Below, one piece after another: positions 44,665 through 53,981 of a DNA stretch of 64,000 nt (position 1 is its first letter; each line of letters opens with the position of its first letter). Under the pieces are notes generated by a model. The model saw only the letters and a list, made by a program, of their open reading frames with translations. It had not been told where the DNA came from and searched no databases. The translations under genes and the position numbers were made by a program. Source of the stretch: Alcaligenaceae bacterium (lineage in GTDB: Bacteria > Pseudomonadota > Gammaproteobacteria > Burkholderiales > Burkholderiaceae_B); NCBI GenBank assembly GCA_030538235.1, contig JAUNUJ010000002.1, forward strand, positions 62,001-126,000, written 5' to 3'.

Positions 44665-45682
44665 CAAAATCTCTCACAAACCAAGCCACCGTGTTAGCTA
44701 ACCCCCGCTCAAAGTCTTGCTCCGGCGCCCAAGTAGTGGTTGTTTTTAATTTGGTTGAATCAACAGCGTAACGCACATCATGCCCTGGCCTATCACTAAT
44801 ATGCTCAATTAAATCAGCATACGACGCGCCATCAACGCGCGGCACTAACTTATCCATCTGGCGGCAAATCATATGCACGAGTTCAAGGTTGCGTCGTTCA
44901 TTATTAGCGCCGATATTGTAAATCTCGCCTATCGCACCTTGTTGCACTAATAAATAGAGCGCTTTAACATGATCATCCACATACAGCCAATCACGTATCT
45001 GCTGACCCGAACCGTAGATAGTCATAGGCTGCAATTTCAGGGCAGACTGCACCATATGAGGTATCAGTTTTTCAGAAAACTGATAAGGGCCGTAGTTATT
45101 GGAACAACGACTAATCATCGTAGGTAGCCCATAAGTACGGTGCCAAGCTTGGACTAAATGATCAGAAGCGGCCTTGCTCGCAGAATAAGGTGAGCTTGGT
45201 GCTAATAAGGCGCTTTCATTGAAGCTTAAAGCACTGGCCTCGGGATCCTCATCAGGGTGAGTTAAAGCGCCATATACTTCGTCCGTACTGATATGCAAAA
45301 AGCGGAACTGTTGGCGCTGTAGCCTTGGCAGCGCTTGCCAATACTGTCGCGTCACTTCTAACAAATGATAAGTGCCCATGTAGTTACTGCGCATAAAGGC
45401 ATCGGCACCTGAGATAGAACGATCCACATGCGTTTCTGCCGCCAGGTGGATCACCGCCTCGGGTTTGAATTGCTCAAAAACGCCGACCAGTTTATCGGCT
45501 TCACAAATATCAAGTTTTTTGAAATGATAACGCGGATTGGAAGCAACACTTGCCAATGCATAAGGATGCACTGCATAGCTCAACTTATCGATATTAAACA
45601 CCTCGTCTTGCTGCTGCTCAATAATATAGCGGACCAAGGCTGAGCCAATAAAACCGGCACCCCCGGTAATAAGGATCTTCAT
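44639..45682 (-). CDS. rfbB: dTDP-glucose 4,6-dehydratase
   Basis: RfbB makes dTDP-4-keto-6-deoxyglucose, second step to dTDP-rhamnose. The 347-residue SDR protein has the NAD loop G-G-A-G-F-I-G-S-A (7-15), HLAAETHVDRSI, the active-site STDEVYG and Y-S-A-S-K-A-A-S-D (Tyr-x3-Lys), and RCSNNYGPYQFSEKLIP. The ATG at 45682 is preferred to a GTG nine bases earlier. It is the first of an overlapping rfbBC pair; the usual rfbA partner is not in the window. Confidence 0.96.
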   Translation of the reverse strand: MKILITGGAGFIGSALVRYIIEQQQDEVFNIDKLSYAVHPYALASVASNPRYHFKKLDICEADKLVGVFEQFKPEAVIHLAAETHVDRSISGADAFMRSNYMGTYHLLEVTRQYWQALPRLQRQQFRFLHISTDEVYGALTHPDEDPEASALSFNESALLAPSSPYSASKAASDHLVQAWHRTYGLPTMISRCSNNYGPYQFSEKLIPHMVQSALKLQPMTIYGSGQQIRDWLYVDDHVKALYLLVQQGAIGEIYNIGANNERRNLELVHMICRQMDKLVPRVDGASYADLIEHISDRPGHDVRYAVDSTKLKTTTTWAPEQDFERGLANTVAWFVRDFDAADKYTA

Positions 45683-45706
45683 AATACGCACTTAAAATAG
45701 AATTGA

Positions 45707-46999
45707 TTAATCAAACTTGATTTGCGTCCGGCTTAAACGCAAGACCTTGAAATAACCGGCAATAACGGTCATAAAAGCGACAAACACCATGACCCCGTTG
45801 TTGTGCCGCAAAAAGGACTGGGTCAAACCAAAGTCAAAATAGCAAAGCGATAAAAGCACACCCGCCATAGCCACTGCTCTGGTGGGTAAATGATCATCAC
45901 GCTTAGCTGAGGCGAAAGTCCAGAGCGGCACCTGATATAACAAAAGCAGCGCCACAAAACCCATCAGACCCTGCTTTACCAGTCGGTCAATAAATTCATT
46001 GTGAGCATGATTAAAAGCGTTTGCATTACCGCGAATTTTATCTTCCTCGCGTAGCTGCTGCATACCCTGTTTATAACCCTCTTGACCCCAACCGAAGAGC
46101 GGTTTTTCTTGAGCTAATTTAAAGGCACCACGCCACATCACCAAGCGCAAACCCACCGATGTATTGACCTTGCCGTCCTGAAACAGACCGATTTCCTGAT
46201 AAGCTCGCTGAATTCGATCCTTAACACCGATTTGCGGGCTGTTGACTAAATAAAAACCACCCACAAGAATAAACAGCAAGGCGAAAAATTTGGCTCGCAG
46301 TGAGAAAATAGAGTAGTAGGCAAAAAAGACCACCAATAAAATAATTGGCAAACCCAACCAACCGCCACGACTCCCAGACAAAGCAGAAGTAACCACACCG
46401 GCGACCGCAGCCAAGCTCAATAAAATGACATACTTGCGTCGATGCTTGGTTAATGAAGCAGCCCAACCTAGGCCGGCCAGGCAAAAGACACCTAATAACA
46501 TGGCCAAATTGCCGAATTGAATCGCATGCGAGTGTCCATATACCCGAGGTACCCCTAAGTAAACACTCTGGTAGACGGCAAGAACCAATGCCCCGATAAC
46601 ACCAAAAGCGATACCTAACCACAAGGCATGCAAAGAAGGACGCGCCCTATACACCACATAAAAAACCGGCAAAGCCAGAACAAAACGAGATGCCTTGTCA
46701 AAATCCCCGTCAAAACCATGCCATAGCCAGTTAAACATGCCCTCCAGACCGAAAAACATGAGCGTGCCTAAAATCAACTTGTCATAACCATCGATTGGCA
46801 AAAAGCCCCGATCCTTGACCAGCACATAAATCCCACCCAACAACAGTAGGACTGAGGCATAAGAATAACCGCTCGGAACGATCAAACATAAAAAACCCAA
46901 AAGAAAAACAGAGACTTCTGTGTACCTTTTAAGTCGGGGACAGGCAGGTCTAGAATGAAAGACTAGAACATCGGTAGTTGAAGGTGCAGAGAGAGCCAT
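45707..46999 (-). CDS. O-antigen ligase/polymerase family membrane protein
   Basis: A 430-residue polytopic inner-membrane protein of the WaaL/Wzy family, which polymerises or attaches O-antigen. About ten to twelve hydrophobic segments are present. A large periplasmic loop lies in the last half, with RLVMWRGAFKLAQEKPLFGWGQEGY and HAHNEFIDRLVKQGLMG, the conserved H-x-N-E-F-x-D segment of the Wzy_C/O-antigen ligase domain. Ligase and polymerase cannot be separated by sequence here. It begins upstream of rfbBC on the same strand with a 24-base gap, so probably one operon. Confidence 0.88.
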   Translation of the reverse strand: MALSAPSTTDVLVFHSRPACPRLKRYTEVSVFLLGFLCLIVPSGYSYASVLLLLGGIYVLVKDRGFLPIDGYDKLILGTLMFFGLEGMFNWLWHGFDGDFDKASRFVLALPVFYVVYRARPSLHALWLGIAFGVIGALVLAVYQSVYLGVPRVYGHSHAIQFGNLAMLLGVFCLAGLGWAASLTKHRRKYVILLSLAAVAGVVTSALSGSRGGWLGLPIILLVVFFAYYSIFSLRAKFFALLFILVGGFYLVNSPQIGVKDRIQRAYQEIGLFQDGKVNTSVGLRLVMWRGAFKLAQEKPLFGWGQEGYKQGMQQLREEDKIRGNANAFNHAHNEFIDRLVKQGLMGFVALLLLYQVPLWTFASAKRDDHLPTRAVAMAGVLLSLCYFDFGLTQSFLRHNNGVMVFVAFMTVIAGYFKVLRLSRTQIKFD

Positions 47000-47098
47000 A
47001 TAAAGAGCATCAGCATTTTTAACAATGCTAGATTATAAATCATAACGCTCATAGCCGCCCCAGAGGTAACAATATTTACCAATACGTGCACTTCAACG

Positions 47099-47641
47099 CT
47101 ACTTAATCAGCTGCTTTAATACCACGGAAAAATTCGGATGTTCAGCCGTGGCCATTAATTCGAAAGCGACCATTTCGGTACTCACGATAATCGCTCCCGC
47201 CTGTCTGAGACGCTCGATCGCTAACTCAATATTGCTTAAGCGCCGCGATGACACCGCATCACGTACAAGATAAACAGTTTTATCCTTAGCCAATAAATCC
47301 AAGCATGTTTGTAACACACAAACATGTGACTCCATACCGCAGACAATAATATGATCTTTGTCTTTTAATAAAGTACGTTCAATCAAGCCATCGCGCACAG
47401 CAGAGAAACTGCGCTTCTGAAAAACCTGAGCTGCCGCTGCTGCCTCGATGACTACTTTATTAGTGCCACCGATTTTATCCACGCAATGCTCACTGACCAC
47501 CGTTGGTAACTCCAGATGCTCTGCTAATTTGCACAACCAAAGCACCTTATTCACCATCTGTTCGGACTCATGGAGATAGGGAATCAGACTATCTTGTATA
47601 TCAATAATTAATAAAGCAGCTTTATCAAAGCGAATACGCAT
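47099..47641 (-). CDS. Isochorismatase-family cysteine hydrolase
   Basis: A 180-residue hydrolase of the isochorismatase superfamily. The catalytic triad is seen as aspartate in LIIDIQDSL (about 14), lysine in FQKRSFSA and cysteine in V-C-G-M-E-S-H-V-C-V-L-Q-T (about residue 107). The cis-peptide neighbourhood GMESHVC fits YcaC/nicotinamidase-like members. Substrate unknown (an amide or carbamate is likely). AGGAGATCG precedes the ATG. It stands between the O-antigen ligase and ubiA. Confidence 0.88.
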   Translation of the reverse strand: MRIRFDKAALLIIDIQDSLIPYLHESEQMVNKVLWLCKLAEHLELPTVVSEHCVDKIGGTNKVVIEAAAAAQVFQKRSFSAVRDGLIERTLLKDKDHIIVCGMESHVCVLQTCLDLLAKDKTVYLVRDAVSSRRLSNIELAIERLRQAGAIIVSTEMVAFELMATAEHPNFSVVLKQLIK

Positions 47642-47785
47642 ATCGATCTCCTAAACACTCTAAAATACTATGCTAAAGCTATTTCTCACTACAGTTAATT
47701 ACTGAATAAAGCCTAAGGGTATTCATGGAGACGCTTTAATTGCTTAAAATAGCTTCTTATCACAACTTTTAGAATTTGAATTTAA

Positions 47786-48709
47786 GTGAAGCAATCAATC
47801 GACCAAAGCGATTTAAATGATATCCGTCACGATGACTGGGTAGAGCGTTATCTACCGGCATCATGGCGCCCCTATGCGCGGATTGCGCGTTTGGACCGAC
47901 CGGTGGGCACCTGGCTGACCGTCCTACCCTGTATCGCCGCGCTATTTCAGGCGGCCAGTGGTTTTCCTGATGTTTTCCGTTTGTTTATTTTCTGTCTGGG
48001 CGCCTTATTGATGCGAAGCGTCGGCTGCACCATCAACGATATCTGGGATAGGGATTTTGACAAACATGTCGAGCGTACTCGTTTTCGTCCTTTAACCAGC
48101 GGCGCTATCAGTTTAAAGCAAGCCATTATTTTCTTGCTTGCCCAATTTGCCTTAGCTGCTGTTTTATTACTATTTATTAATAGCTATAGTCGTTGGATGG
48201 CCTTGGCGTTGGTACCTTTGGTGATTATTTACCCGCTCTGCAAGCGCTTTACGCATTGGCCACAAGCTGTGTTGGGAGCCGCCTTTAACTGGGGCATGCT
48301 GATGGCTTGGTCCGATACCACCAATACCGTGCCGCTTGCCGCATGGGCTATGTGGATGGGGGCTGTGACCTGGCAAATCGGTTATGACACGATGTATGCC
48401 TACACTGATATCAAAGATGACCTAAAACTGGGCCTGAAGTCCACCGCTATACGTTTTGGCGACAATGGCCTTTACTGGCTCAGTGCGTTTTATATTATCA
48501 CCATGATGTTATGGACTTGGGCTGGATGGTCCATGGGCATGGGCTGGGGTTATTTCCTATTGATGGTCCTGATTGCCGCGCACTTTGTCTGGCAATTGGT
48601 GATTTTTGATATTAATAAACCGGAACGTAGTTTTTATCTGTTTAGAGCCAATATGCTAACCGGTGTCTTGCTGATCGCCGGGGCCTGGCTGGGTGCGATT
48701 ACTGCTTAA
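47786..48709 (+). CDS. ubiA: 4-hydroxybenzoate octaprenyltransferase
   Basis: UbiA attaches the isoprenoid tail to 4-hydroxybenzoate, early in ubiquinone synthesis. The 307-residue membrane protein has about nine transmembrane segments. The first Asp-rich motif is N-D-I-W-D-R-D-F-D (84-92), and the second is Y-A-Y-T-D-I-K-D-D (about 207-215). The start is GTG at 47786 with AAGTG nearby and an otherwise weak ribosome site. The stop overlaps the convergent rfbD by 4 bases. Confidence 0.95.
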   Translation: MKQSIDQSDLNDIRHDDWVERYLPASWRPYARIARLDRPVGTWLTVLPCIAALFQAASGFPDVFRLFIFCLGALLMRSVGCTINDIWDRDFDKHVERTRFRPLTSGAISLKQAIIFLLAQFALAAVLLLFINSYSRWMALALVPLVIIYPLCKRFTHWPQAVLGAAFNWGMLMAWSDTTNTVPLAAWAMWMGAVTWQIGYDTMYAYTDIKDDLKLGLKSTAIRFGDNGLYWLSAFYIITMMLWTWAGWSMGMGWGYFLLMVLIAAHFVWQLVIFDINKPERSFYLFRANMLTGVLLIAGAWLGAITA

Positions 48710-49533
48710 ATCCACAGCTCACTATTTTTTAAAGCCGTATGCACCGGGCGTTTAACCAGTGTCTGATAATCCTCCGTACTTGCTGCCTCAATTCGGGGCA
48801 GCGCTTCTAATTCCCCGCGCTCCAAGGCCGCTACTAAGATCGCCTTGGCTAACTCTAGACGATTCATTATCTTGTCACCGGAGAAATGCATCACTCTCCC
48901 CTTATTAGTACCCAAGACTTTGCTTAAATGCAGTAAAAACGCCACTAAATCCGGCGCATACGTCGGACTACCCCATTGGTCACTAACAACCTGCAAAGAC
49001 TCACCACTGGAGAGCCTGTCTTTGGCCACCCGTAAAATCTTTGTTTGAAAGTTTTCCCCAAACTCACTATAGAGCCAGGCGGTACGTACTATCACTGTCG
49101 CCGGATAAGCTGCAAAAACTGCCTGCTCACCGGCCCATTTGCTTTGCCCATAGGTATTCAGCGGATTTGGTTGATCATTGACCTCATAGGGCGCAAGCTT
49201 GCTGCCATCAAAAACATAATCCGTCGACAGATGAATAAAACCAATATCATGCGCCGCACAGGTCGTCGCTAACCAAGCCGCTGCCTCAACATTGACCGCA
49301 AAGGCTTGCTCAACCTCGATTTCCGCTTGGTCGACTGCTGTATAGGCTGCGGCATTAATCACCACATCCGGCTGATAACGCTGGAATACGGTTTCTATGG
49401 CTTCCTGATCAGTGATATCTAAAGACTGCCGATCCAAAATCGACAGCTCAATACCAAGATCCTTAGTCAGAGTACAGGCTGTAAAAGCTTGGCCCAACTG
49501 ACCCGCTCCGCCCGTGAGCAAAATGTTAGTCAT
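48706..49533 (-). CDS. rfbD: dTDP-4-dehydrorhamnose reductase
   Basis: RfbD performs the last reduction giving dTDP-L-rhamnose. The 275-residue SDR-like protein has G-G-A-G-Q-L-G-Q (7-14), VINAAAYTAVDQAE, HLSTDYVFDG, P-L-N-T-Y-G-Q-S-K (Tyr-x3-Lys) and the VVRTAWLYSEFGENF segment. The ATG at 49533 lies 8 bases inside the end of the GntR gene, so the pair is translationally coupled; an in-frame TTG 12 bases earlier is less likely. It is 3 kb from rfbBC, separated by ubiA, the isochorismatase and the O-antigen ligase. Confidence 0.95.
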   Translation of the reverse strand: MTNILLTGGAGQLGQAFTACTLTKDLGIELSILDRQSLDITDQEAIETVFQRYQPDVVINAAAYTAVDQAEIEVEQAFAVNVEAAAWLATTCAAHDIGFIHLSTDYVFDGSKLAPYEVNDQPNPLNTYGQSKWAGEQAVFAAYPATVIVRTAWLYSEFGENFQTKILRVAKDRLSSGESLQVVSDQWGSPTYAPDLVAFLLHLSKVLGTNKGRVMHFSGDKIMNRLELAKAILVAALERGELEALPRIEAASTEDYQTLVKRPVHTALKNSELWI

Positions 49534-50260
49534 TCGTTTTATCAAATAAAAAACGGCTCAATCGGGTTTTATAGGCCTCTTGAATGTGTCGCCGAGCGGC
49601 TTCGGCTGCAGCCTCGGGATCACGTGCCTCCAACGCATTAACAATCGCCTCGTGCTCATGACGTGCTTCATCCGGGCGCCCTCTCTCAGCCAATGTACTA
49701 TTGCCCAATAACAGCATCGAGTTTTGTAGTGCCTGTAATGTTTTCAATAAAAAACGATTATGCCCGCATTGGTATAGCACTTGATGAAACATACGGTTGT
49801 TATTGGCGATCTCCACCGGCTCGCTCATCTCCTTATCCGCTTCCATCAAAGTGCGCAATAAAGAAATCTCAACATCAGTGGCATGTTTAGCCGCCAAAGA
49901 CGCTGCTGTGCTCTCCAGTACCCCACGCATTTCATACAACTCACCGACTAACGCTTGATCGAGTTCAGTAATAATCATGCCGCGATGGGGATCGTTGGTT
50001 ACCAAGCCCTCATTAACCAAGCGATTCAGTGCTTCACGCACCGGTGTTCGACTGATACCGACACTTTTAGCCAGTTCGGTTTCGCGCACCCGAGTACCGG
50101 GTTGCAAACTGCCATCCTCCAAACCCCTTATCACGTAGTGATAGGCTTGCTGAGCCGAGGTCGTGCCGCGCTGCTTATTATCCATCTCCACCTCATCCAG
50201 AAGAGAGGATTTCTTTAAGGCAAATTCGGCCGCAATAGCTGTTTTGTTTGCTGTAGTCAT
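49526..50260 (-). CDS. GntR-family regulator (FadR/FCD subgroup)
   Basis: A 244-residue regulator, probably repressor of the divergent tcuAB. The winged helix lies at about 35-105 (AYHYVIRGLEDGSLQPGTRVRETELAKSVGISRTPVREALNRLVNEG), with the R-T-P-V-R-E-A-L recognition motif. The C-terminal FCD effector domain (about 110-240) contains conserved metal-binding positions (MRGVLESTAASLAAK, FHQVLYQCGHNRFLL, H-EAIVNALEARD). An organic acid is the likely effector. tcu operons are usually controlled by LysR-type TcuR, so this is a different control type. rfbD overlaps its end. Confidence 0.9.
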   Translation of the reverse strand: MTTANKTAIAAEFALKKSSLLDEVEMDNKQRGTTSAQQAYHYVIRGLEDGSLQPGTRVRETELAKSVGISRTPVREALNRLVNEGLVTNDPHRGMIITELDQALVGELYEMRGVLESTAASLAAKHATDVEISLLRTLMEADKEMSEPVEIANNNRMFHQVLYQCGHNRFLLKTLQALQNSMLLLGNSTLAERGRPDEARHEHEAIVNALEARDPEAAAEAARRHIQEAYKTRLSRFLFDKTND

Positions 50261-50337
50261 AGCTTTAGAGTTAAAAAACGTTGTAATTTTTCATCAAATA
50301 TTTATTCATTATATATAAAAAAACACATTAGAAGTTT

Positions 50338-50411
50338 TATGTATACAAAAGAATACATACTTGTGTACAATTAACTATCGATTATGCACACAATTGAATA
50401 CACTAGTATTC
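50338..50411. promoter_or_regulatory. GntR operator cluster in front of tcuA
   Basis: Two ten-base sites close to the FCD-type GntR operator TNGTATACNA lie at 50339-50348 (ATGTATACAA) and 50361-50370 (TTGTGTACAA), with centres 22 bp apart, two helical turns. A dyad with 7-base arms (TATGTAT, 50338-50344, and ATACATA, 50353-50359) covers the first site, and GAATAC-ACTA-GTATTC (50396-50411) is a third palindrome closer to tcuA. The 182-base divergent region is very AT-rich. No confident -35/-10 pair was found. Confidence 0.6.
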
Positions 50412-50442
50412 TTTTAGTGTTTTCACAGAATTTTTAGCTTAA

Positions 50443-51849
50443 ATGGACCAACCCGATATGGATCAACTTTATGATGTCATCGTCATTGGTGGGGGCAATG
50501 CAGCCTTATGCGCTGCCTTAAGCGCCAAAGAACAAGGCGCTCAGAAAATTGCCATGATTGAAAGCGCGCCAAAAGAATGGCGTGGCGGCAACAGTAGCCA
50601 CACTCGCAACCTGCGCTGCATGCACAATGAACCGACTGACGTACTTACTGATAGTTATACTGAAGACGAGTATTTCGACGATGTCTGGCGCGTAACCAAT
50701 GGCCAGACTAATGAAGACATGGCTCGCTTCGTTATTCGTTCAACCGTGGACGCCACGGCTTGGATGAAAAAAAATGGCATTCGCTTCCAACCTTCATTAG
50801 GCGGTACGTTACAATTAGGCCGCACTAACGCCTTTTTCCTTGGCGGCGGTAAAGCTTTGGTTAACGCCTACTTCAAGGCAGCAGAAAAAGCTCAAATTAA
50901 GATCTTTTACGAAACCGAATGTATTCGCCTGAACTTCGAAGGCAATCGTCTTGAATCCATCACGGTCAAACAAAACAATCAAGAAAAAATCATGCGTGCT
51001 AAATCCTTTGTGATTGCTGCCGGCGGTTTTGAATCCAATCGTGAGTGGTTAGAAGAAGCTTGGGGCCCTGCTGCTAAGAACTTCTTGATTCGCGGTACGC
51101 GCTTTAACCAAGGTGTGGTCTTAAAGGAATTAATCCGTAACCAGGCCATGATTATCGGTGACCCGACTCAGGGTCACGCGGTTGCTATTGATGCACGTTC
51201 ACCCCTTTATGATGGCGGTATCGTGACCCGTGTTGACTGCGTTTCCTTAGGTATTGTGCTGAATAAAAACGGCGAGCGCTTCTACGATGAAGGTGAGGAT
51301 TTCTGGCCGAAGCGTTACGCTATTTGGGGCCGTTTGGTCGCAAAACAGCCTGACCAAGTTGCTTATTCAATTATTGACCAAAAATCCATTGGTCGCTTTA
51401 TGCCTTCTGTTTTCAAATCAATCACAGCAGATACCCTTGAGGGTTTAATTGAAAAACTTGGCTTACCGATGGAACAATCGTTAAAAACCATCCACGAATA
51501 CAACGCCGCTGTTCAACCGGGTACTTTTAACCATAGCATCTTGGACAACTGTCGCACCGAAGGTCTGGAAATTAACAAAACTCATTGGGCAACCACAATT
51601 GATCAAGGTCCTTTCTATGCTTATCCACTTGCAACAGGCATTACCTTTACCTATATGGGCGTCAAAGTGGACAAAGAAGCTCGCATCACCATGGCCGATG
51701 GTTCAATGGCTGAAAACCTCTTCGCCGCAGGCGAAATCATGGCGGGCAACATCTTAACTCAAGGCTATGTGGCCGGTTTCGGTATGGCTATTGGTACCGT
51801 TTTTGGTCGAATCGCAGGCAAGGAGGCCGCAAAAAATGCTAACGCTTGA
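50443..51849 (+). CDS. tcuA: FAD-dependent tricarballylate dehydrogenase TcuA
   Basis: TcuA oxidises tricarballylate to cis-aconitate. The 468-residue flavoprotein (fumarate-reductase/succinate-dehydrogenase flavoprotein type) has the FAD loop V-I-G-G-G-N-A-A-L-C-A (15-25), HTRNLRCMHN, LGGTLQLGR, GGKALVNAY, and near the end F-T-Y-M-G-V-K-V-D and NLFAAGEIMAGNILTQGYVAGFGMAIG. The overall sequence matches TcuA better than fumarate reductases. The start at 50443 has a weak ribosome site; a second ATG follows at 50458. It overlaps tcuB by 14 bases, so the two are translationally coupled. Confidence 0.93.
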   Translation: MDQPDMDQLYDVIVIGGGNAALCAALSAKEQGAQKIAMIESAPKEWRGGNSSHTRNLRCMHNEPTDVLTDSYTEDEYFDDVWRVTNGQTNEDMARFVIRSTVDATAWMKKNGIRFQPSLGGTLQLGRTNAFFLGGGKALVNAYFKAAEKAQIKIFYETECIRLNFEGNRLESITVKQNNQEKIMRAKSFVIAAGGFESNREWLEEAWGPAAKNFLIRGTRFNQGVVLKELIRNQAMIIGDPTQGHAVAIDARSPLYDGGIVTRVDCVSLGIVLNKNGERFYDEGEDFWPKRYAIWGRLVAKQPDQVAYSIIDQKSIGRFMPSVFKSITADTLEGLIEKLGLPMEQSLKTIHEYNAAVQPGTFNHSILDNCRTEGLEINKTHWATTIDQGPFYAYPLATGITFTYMGVKVDKEARITMADGSMAENLFAAGEIMAGNILTQGYVAGFGMAIGTVFGRIAGKEAAKNANA

Positions 51850-52927
51850 AAAACTTCTTGAAGAATCCAAACACTCCATCGGTATTTGTAACTCCTGTCG
51901 TTATTGCGAAGGTTTCTGCGCCGTGTTCCCGGCAATGGAAAAGCGTTTAGACTTTACTGATGCGGATATGCACTACCTAGCAAACCTTTGCCACAACTGT
52001 AGTGAGTGTTTTTACGCTTGTCAATACGCACCTCCACACGAGTTTAATGTCAATATCCCACAGCAATTGGCACAACTCCGTCTCAGCACCTACACTGAGT
52101 ATGCGTGGCCACGAGGTATTGCCAAACTATTTGCTAAGAATGGCTTGATTGCGACCTTGGTATTTGTGCTTGCTTTGATTGCTTTATTCTTTGGCGCTAC
52201 GCTATTTAGCTCAGCTGGTCCTGCCAATGGCGATTTCTATGCGATTTTTCCACATAATTTCCTAGTGATTGTCTTTGGTGCTGCCTTTACTTGGATGCTG
52301 ATTGCCATCTTGATGGGTTTTATGAATTACCTAAAAGATATTGAACCCGATACTAAGTCGTTATTTGAGGGTGGCAATATCAAGCAGGCCTTAGGCGATG
52401 CCTTAAGCATGAAGTATTTGCACGGTAATATCAAAACCGGCTGTACCTACCCTGATGACAATATTTCACCATGGCGTCGTTACTTCCACCACTTTACCTT
52501 CTATGGTTTTATGCTGTGTTTTGCGGCCACCACAAGTGGCACGATTATGCATTATTTCCTTGGTATGGTGGCCCCATATCCGTTTTTCAGCGTCCCCAAG
52601 ATTCTAGGAACGGTAGGCGGTGTGTCATTGGCCATTGGTACGGCTGGCTTATTTGTACTTAAAAGCAAAGCTGATGAGAGCATTAAGGATATTCGTCAAA
52701 TGGGTATGGACTACGCTTTTATTGCCTTATTATTTATTGCCGCCATCACTGGTCTGGCTCTGATGATTTGGCGTGAAACCGGTGCTTTGCCTAGCTTATT
52801 GATTATTCACTTAAGTGTTATCTTGGCTTTATTTGTGACGATGCCCTTTGGTAAATTTGTTCATGCCTTTTATAGATTAGGTGCTTTATTGAAGTATGCT
52901 AAAGAGACTAAAGGCGAGACTCACTAA
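51836..52927 (+). CDS. tcuB: Tricarballylate dehydrogenase electron-transfer subunit TcuB
   Basis: TcuB accepts electrons from TcuA and passes them to the quinone pool. The N-terminal part has two ferredoxin-type cysteine clusters (C18-x2-C21-x2-C24-x3-C28 and C52-x2-C55-x2-C58-x3-C62). Five or six membrane segments follow, with several histidines that could bind heme (HNFLVIV, RYFHHFTFYG, IMHYFLG, LLIIHLS, KFVHAFY). The ATG at 51836 is chosen because a perfect AGGAGG lies about 10 bases upstream; the longer frame from 51767 overlaps tcuA fully. A strong terminator follows. No tcuC transporter follows. Confidence 0.92.
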   Translation: MLTLEKLLEESKHSIGICNSCRYCEGFCAVFPAMEKRLDFTDADMHYLANLCHNCSECFYACQYAPPHEFNVNIPQQLAQLRLSTYTEYAWPRGIAKLFAKNGLIATLVFVLALIALFFGATLFSSAGPANGDFYAIFPHNFLVIVFGAAFTWMLIAILMGFMNYLKDIEPDTKSLFEGGNIKQALGDALSMKYLHGNIKTGCTYPDDNISPWRRYFHHFTFYGFMLCFAATTSGTIMHYFLGMVAPYPFFSVPKILGTVGGVSLAIGTAGLFVLKSKADESIKDIRQMGMDYAFIALLFIAAITGLALMIWRETGALPSLLIIHLSVILALFVTMPFGKFVHAFYRLGALLKYAKETKGETH

Positions 52928-52982
52928 TCACTGTTATCGCTTAGTGTTTCAATTCAATAGGTCATAAATACCTCTAGCCCAA

Positions 52983-53017
52983 AGCAAAAAGGAGAGCATC
53001 AGCTCTCCTTTTTTGCT
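52983..53017 (+). terminator. Terminator after tcuB
   Basis: A 15-bp stem (AGCAAAAAGGAGAGC with GCTCTCCTTTTTTGCT) and a 4-base loop, with the T run inside the right arm. It ends the tcuAB transcript. Confidence 0.9.
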
Positions 53018-53151
53018 ATCTCTAAACTACTCTGTCAACGGCCATTAAGTTATTTCCTTAGTAGTAGGACGAAGCTTTTTTGCATCAACAAAACAACCCC
53101 AAAATTTGGTCATAACACATTCCAATCGTTGGGGCTCGCTTCATCGTTTGG

Positions 53152-53183
53152 GTTTCATCTTAGGCAGGAGCCTAAGATGAAAC
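53152..53183 (-). terminator. Perfect hairpin after the autotransporter remnant
   Basis: A perfect 14-bp stem (GTTTCATCTTAGGC / GCCTAAGATGAAAC) with a 4-base loop lies 5 bases beyond the remnant's stop on the minus strand. There is no T run, so it is either a terminator of an unusual kind or an RNA-stabilising hairpin. Confidence 0.5.
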
Positions 53184-53188
53184 ACTGA

Positions 53189-53981
53189 TTACCAGCGTAC
53201 CTGTATTGTGGCAGAGGCGTTCTGACCGGTGTAACCCTTGCGTAAATTAACACCATAACGGCCAATCAGCTCGACGTTCTTCGCCGGGCGATACACGGCT
53301 CCGACAGCAACATTACCCACCACACGACCATAGTCCGTGCTGCGTGTTTTGAAGGCTAGACCCGGTGCACCGGTGAATTCAGCGGTGATCGGATTGTCAT
53401 GTTCTAAGCTCTCAAGACCAACCGAGGCTGTACCAAATAAAGCCAAGCTATCGCCCACTTGCTCCTCACCACGGACACCAACACGCCACACTAAGGAATC
53501 ATAGCTTTGACCCTTCACCTTCAAGTTCAAAGCGTCCGCTCCTGTTTCCGTGTAACCACTGCTCTTCACATGGGTATAGTCAACACGTGCGAACGGGGTA
53601 AGATGGCTTTGCTCACTACCAAGACGGTAGTTTAGACCAGTGCCTGCTTGCACAACAGTGGCGTGGTAATCGGCCTTAGCGGTCTTATTGGCAAAGCCAA
53701 TATGACGCTTGCCTTCGAGGCTGGCGCGACCCAAACCGACTTGCGCATCCAGTGAGAGTGCCTCATTCAAAGCATAATCACCGTAAGCAATGGCTTGCCA
53801 CGTATCCGCTTTAAGCGTGTTGCTTGCCAATTGATTGAATTTACTGATGATTTCTTGGCGCTTCGACTAGGGCGCCATCAACCACCAACTTGTTTTTCTT
53901 GCCTTGTGCGCTCACTAATTCTGAAACGCATTGCCATAATCCTAATGAGTTGTTCCAAAGCACTCGAAAAATTTTATTCAT
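53189..53981 (-). pseudogene. Autotransporter remnant: ESPR signal plus beta-barrel, passenger lost
   Basis: Two frames on the minus strand together look like a collapsed type V autotransporter. The first (53981-53841) starts MNKIFRVLWNNSLGLWQCVSEL, the extended signal peptide region (ESPR) of large autotransporters, with GGGG before the ATG. The second (53830-53189, 213 residues) is the C-terminal beta-barrel, with alternating aromatic strands and the final ...QVRW typical of outer-membrane barrels. They are in different frames but both are open between 53866 and 53841, so a single indel there would join them. The passenger is missing between signal and barrel, most simply by internal deletion. 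Confidence 0.8.
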
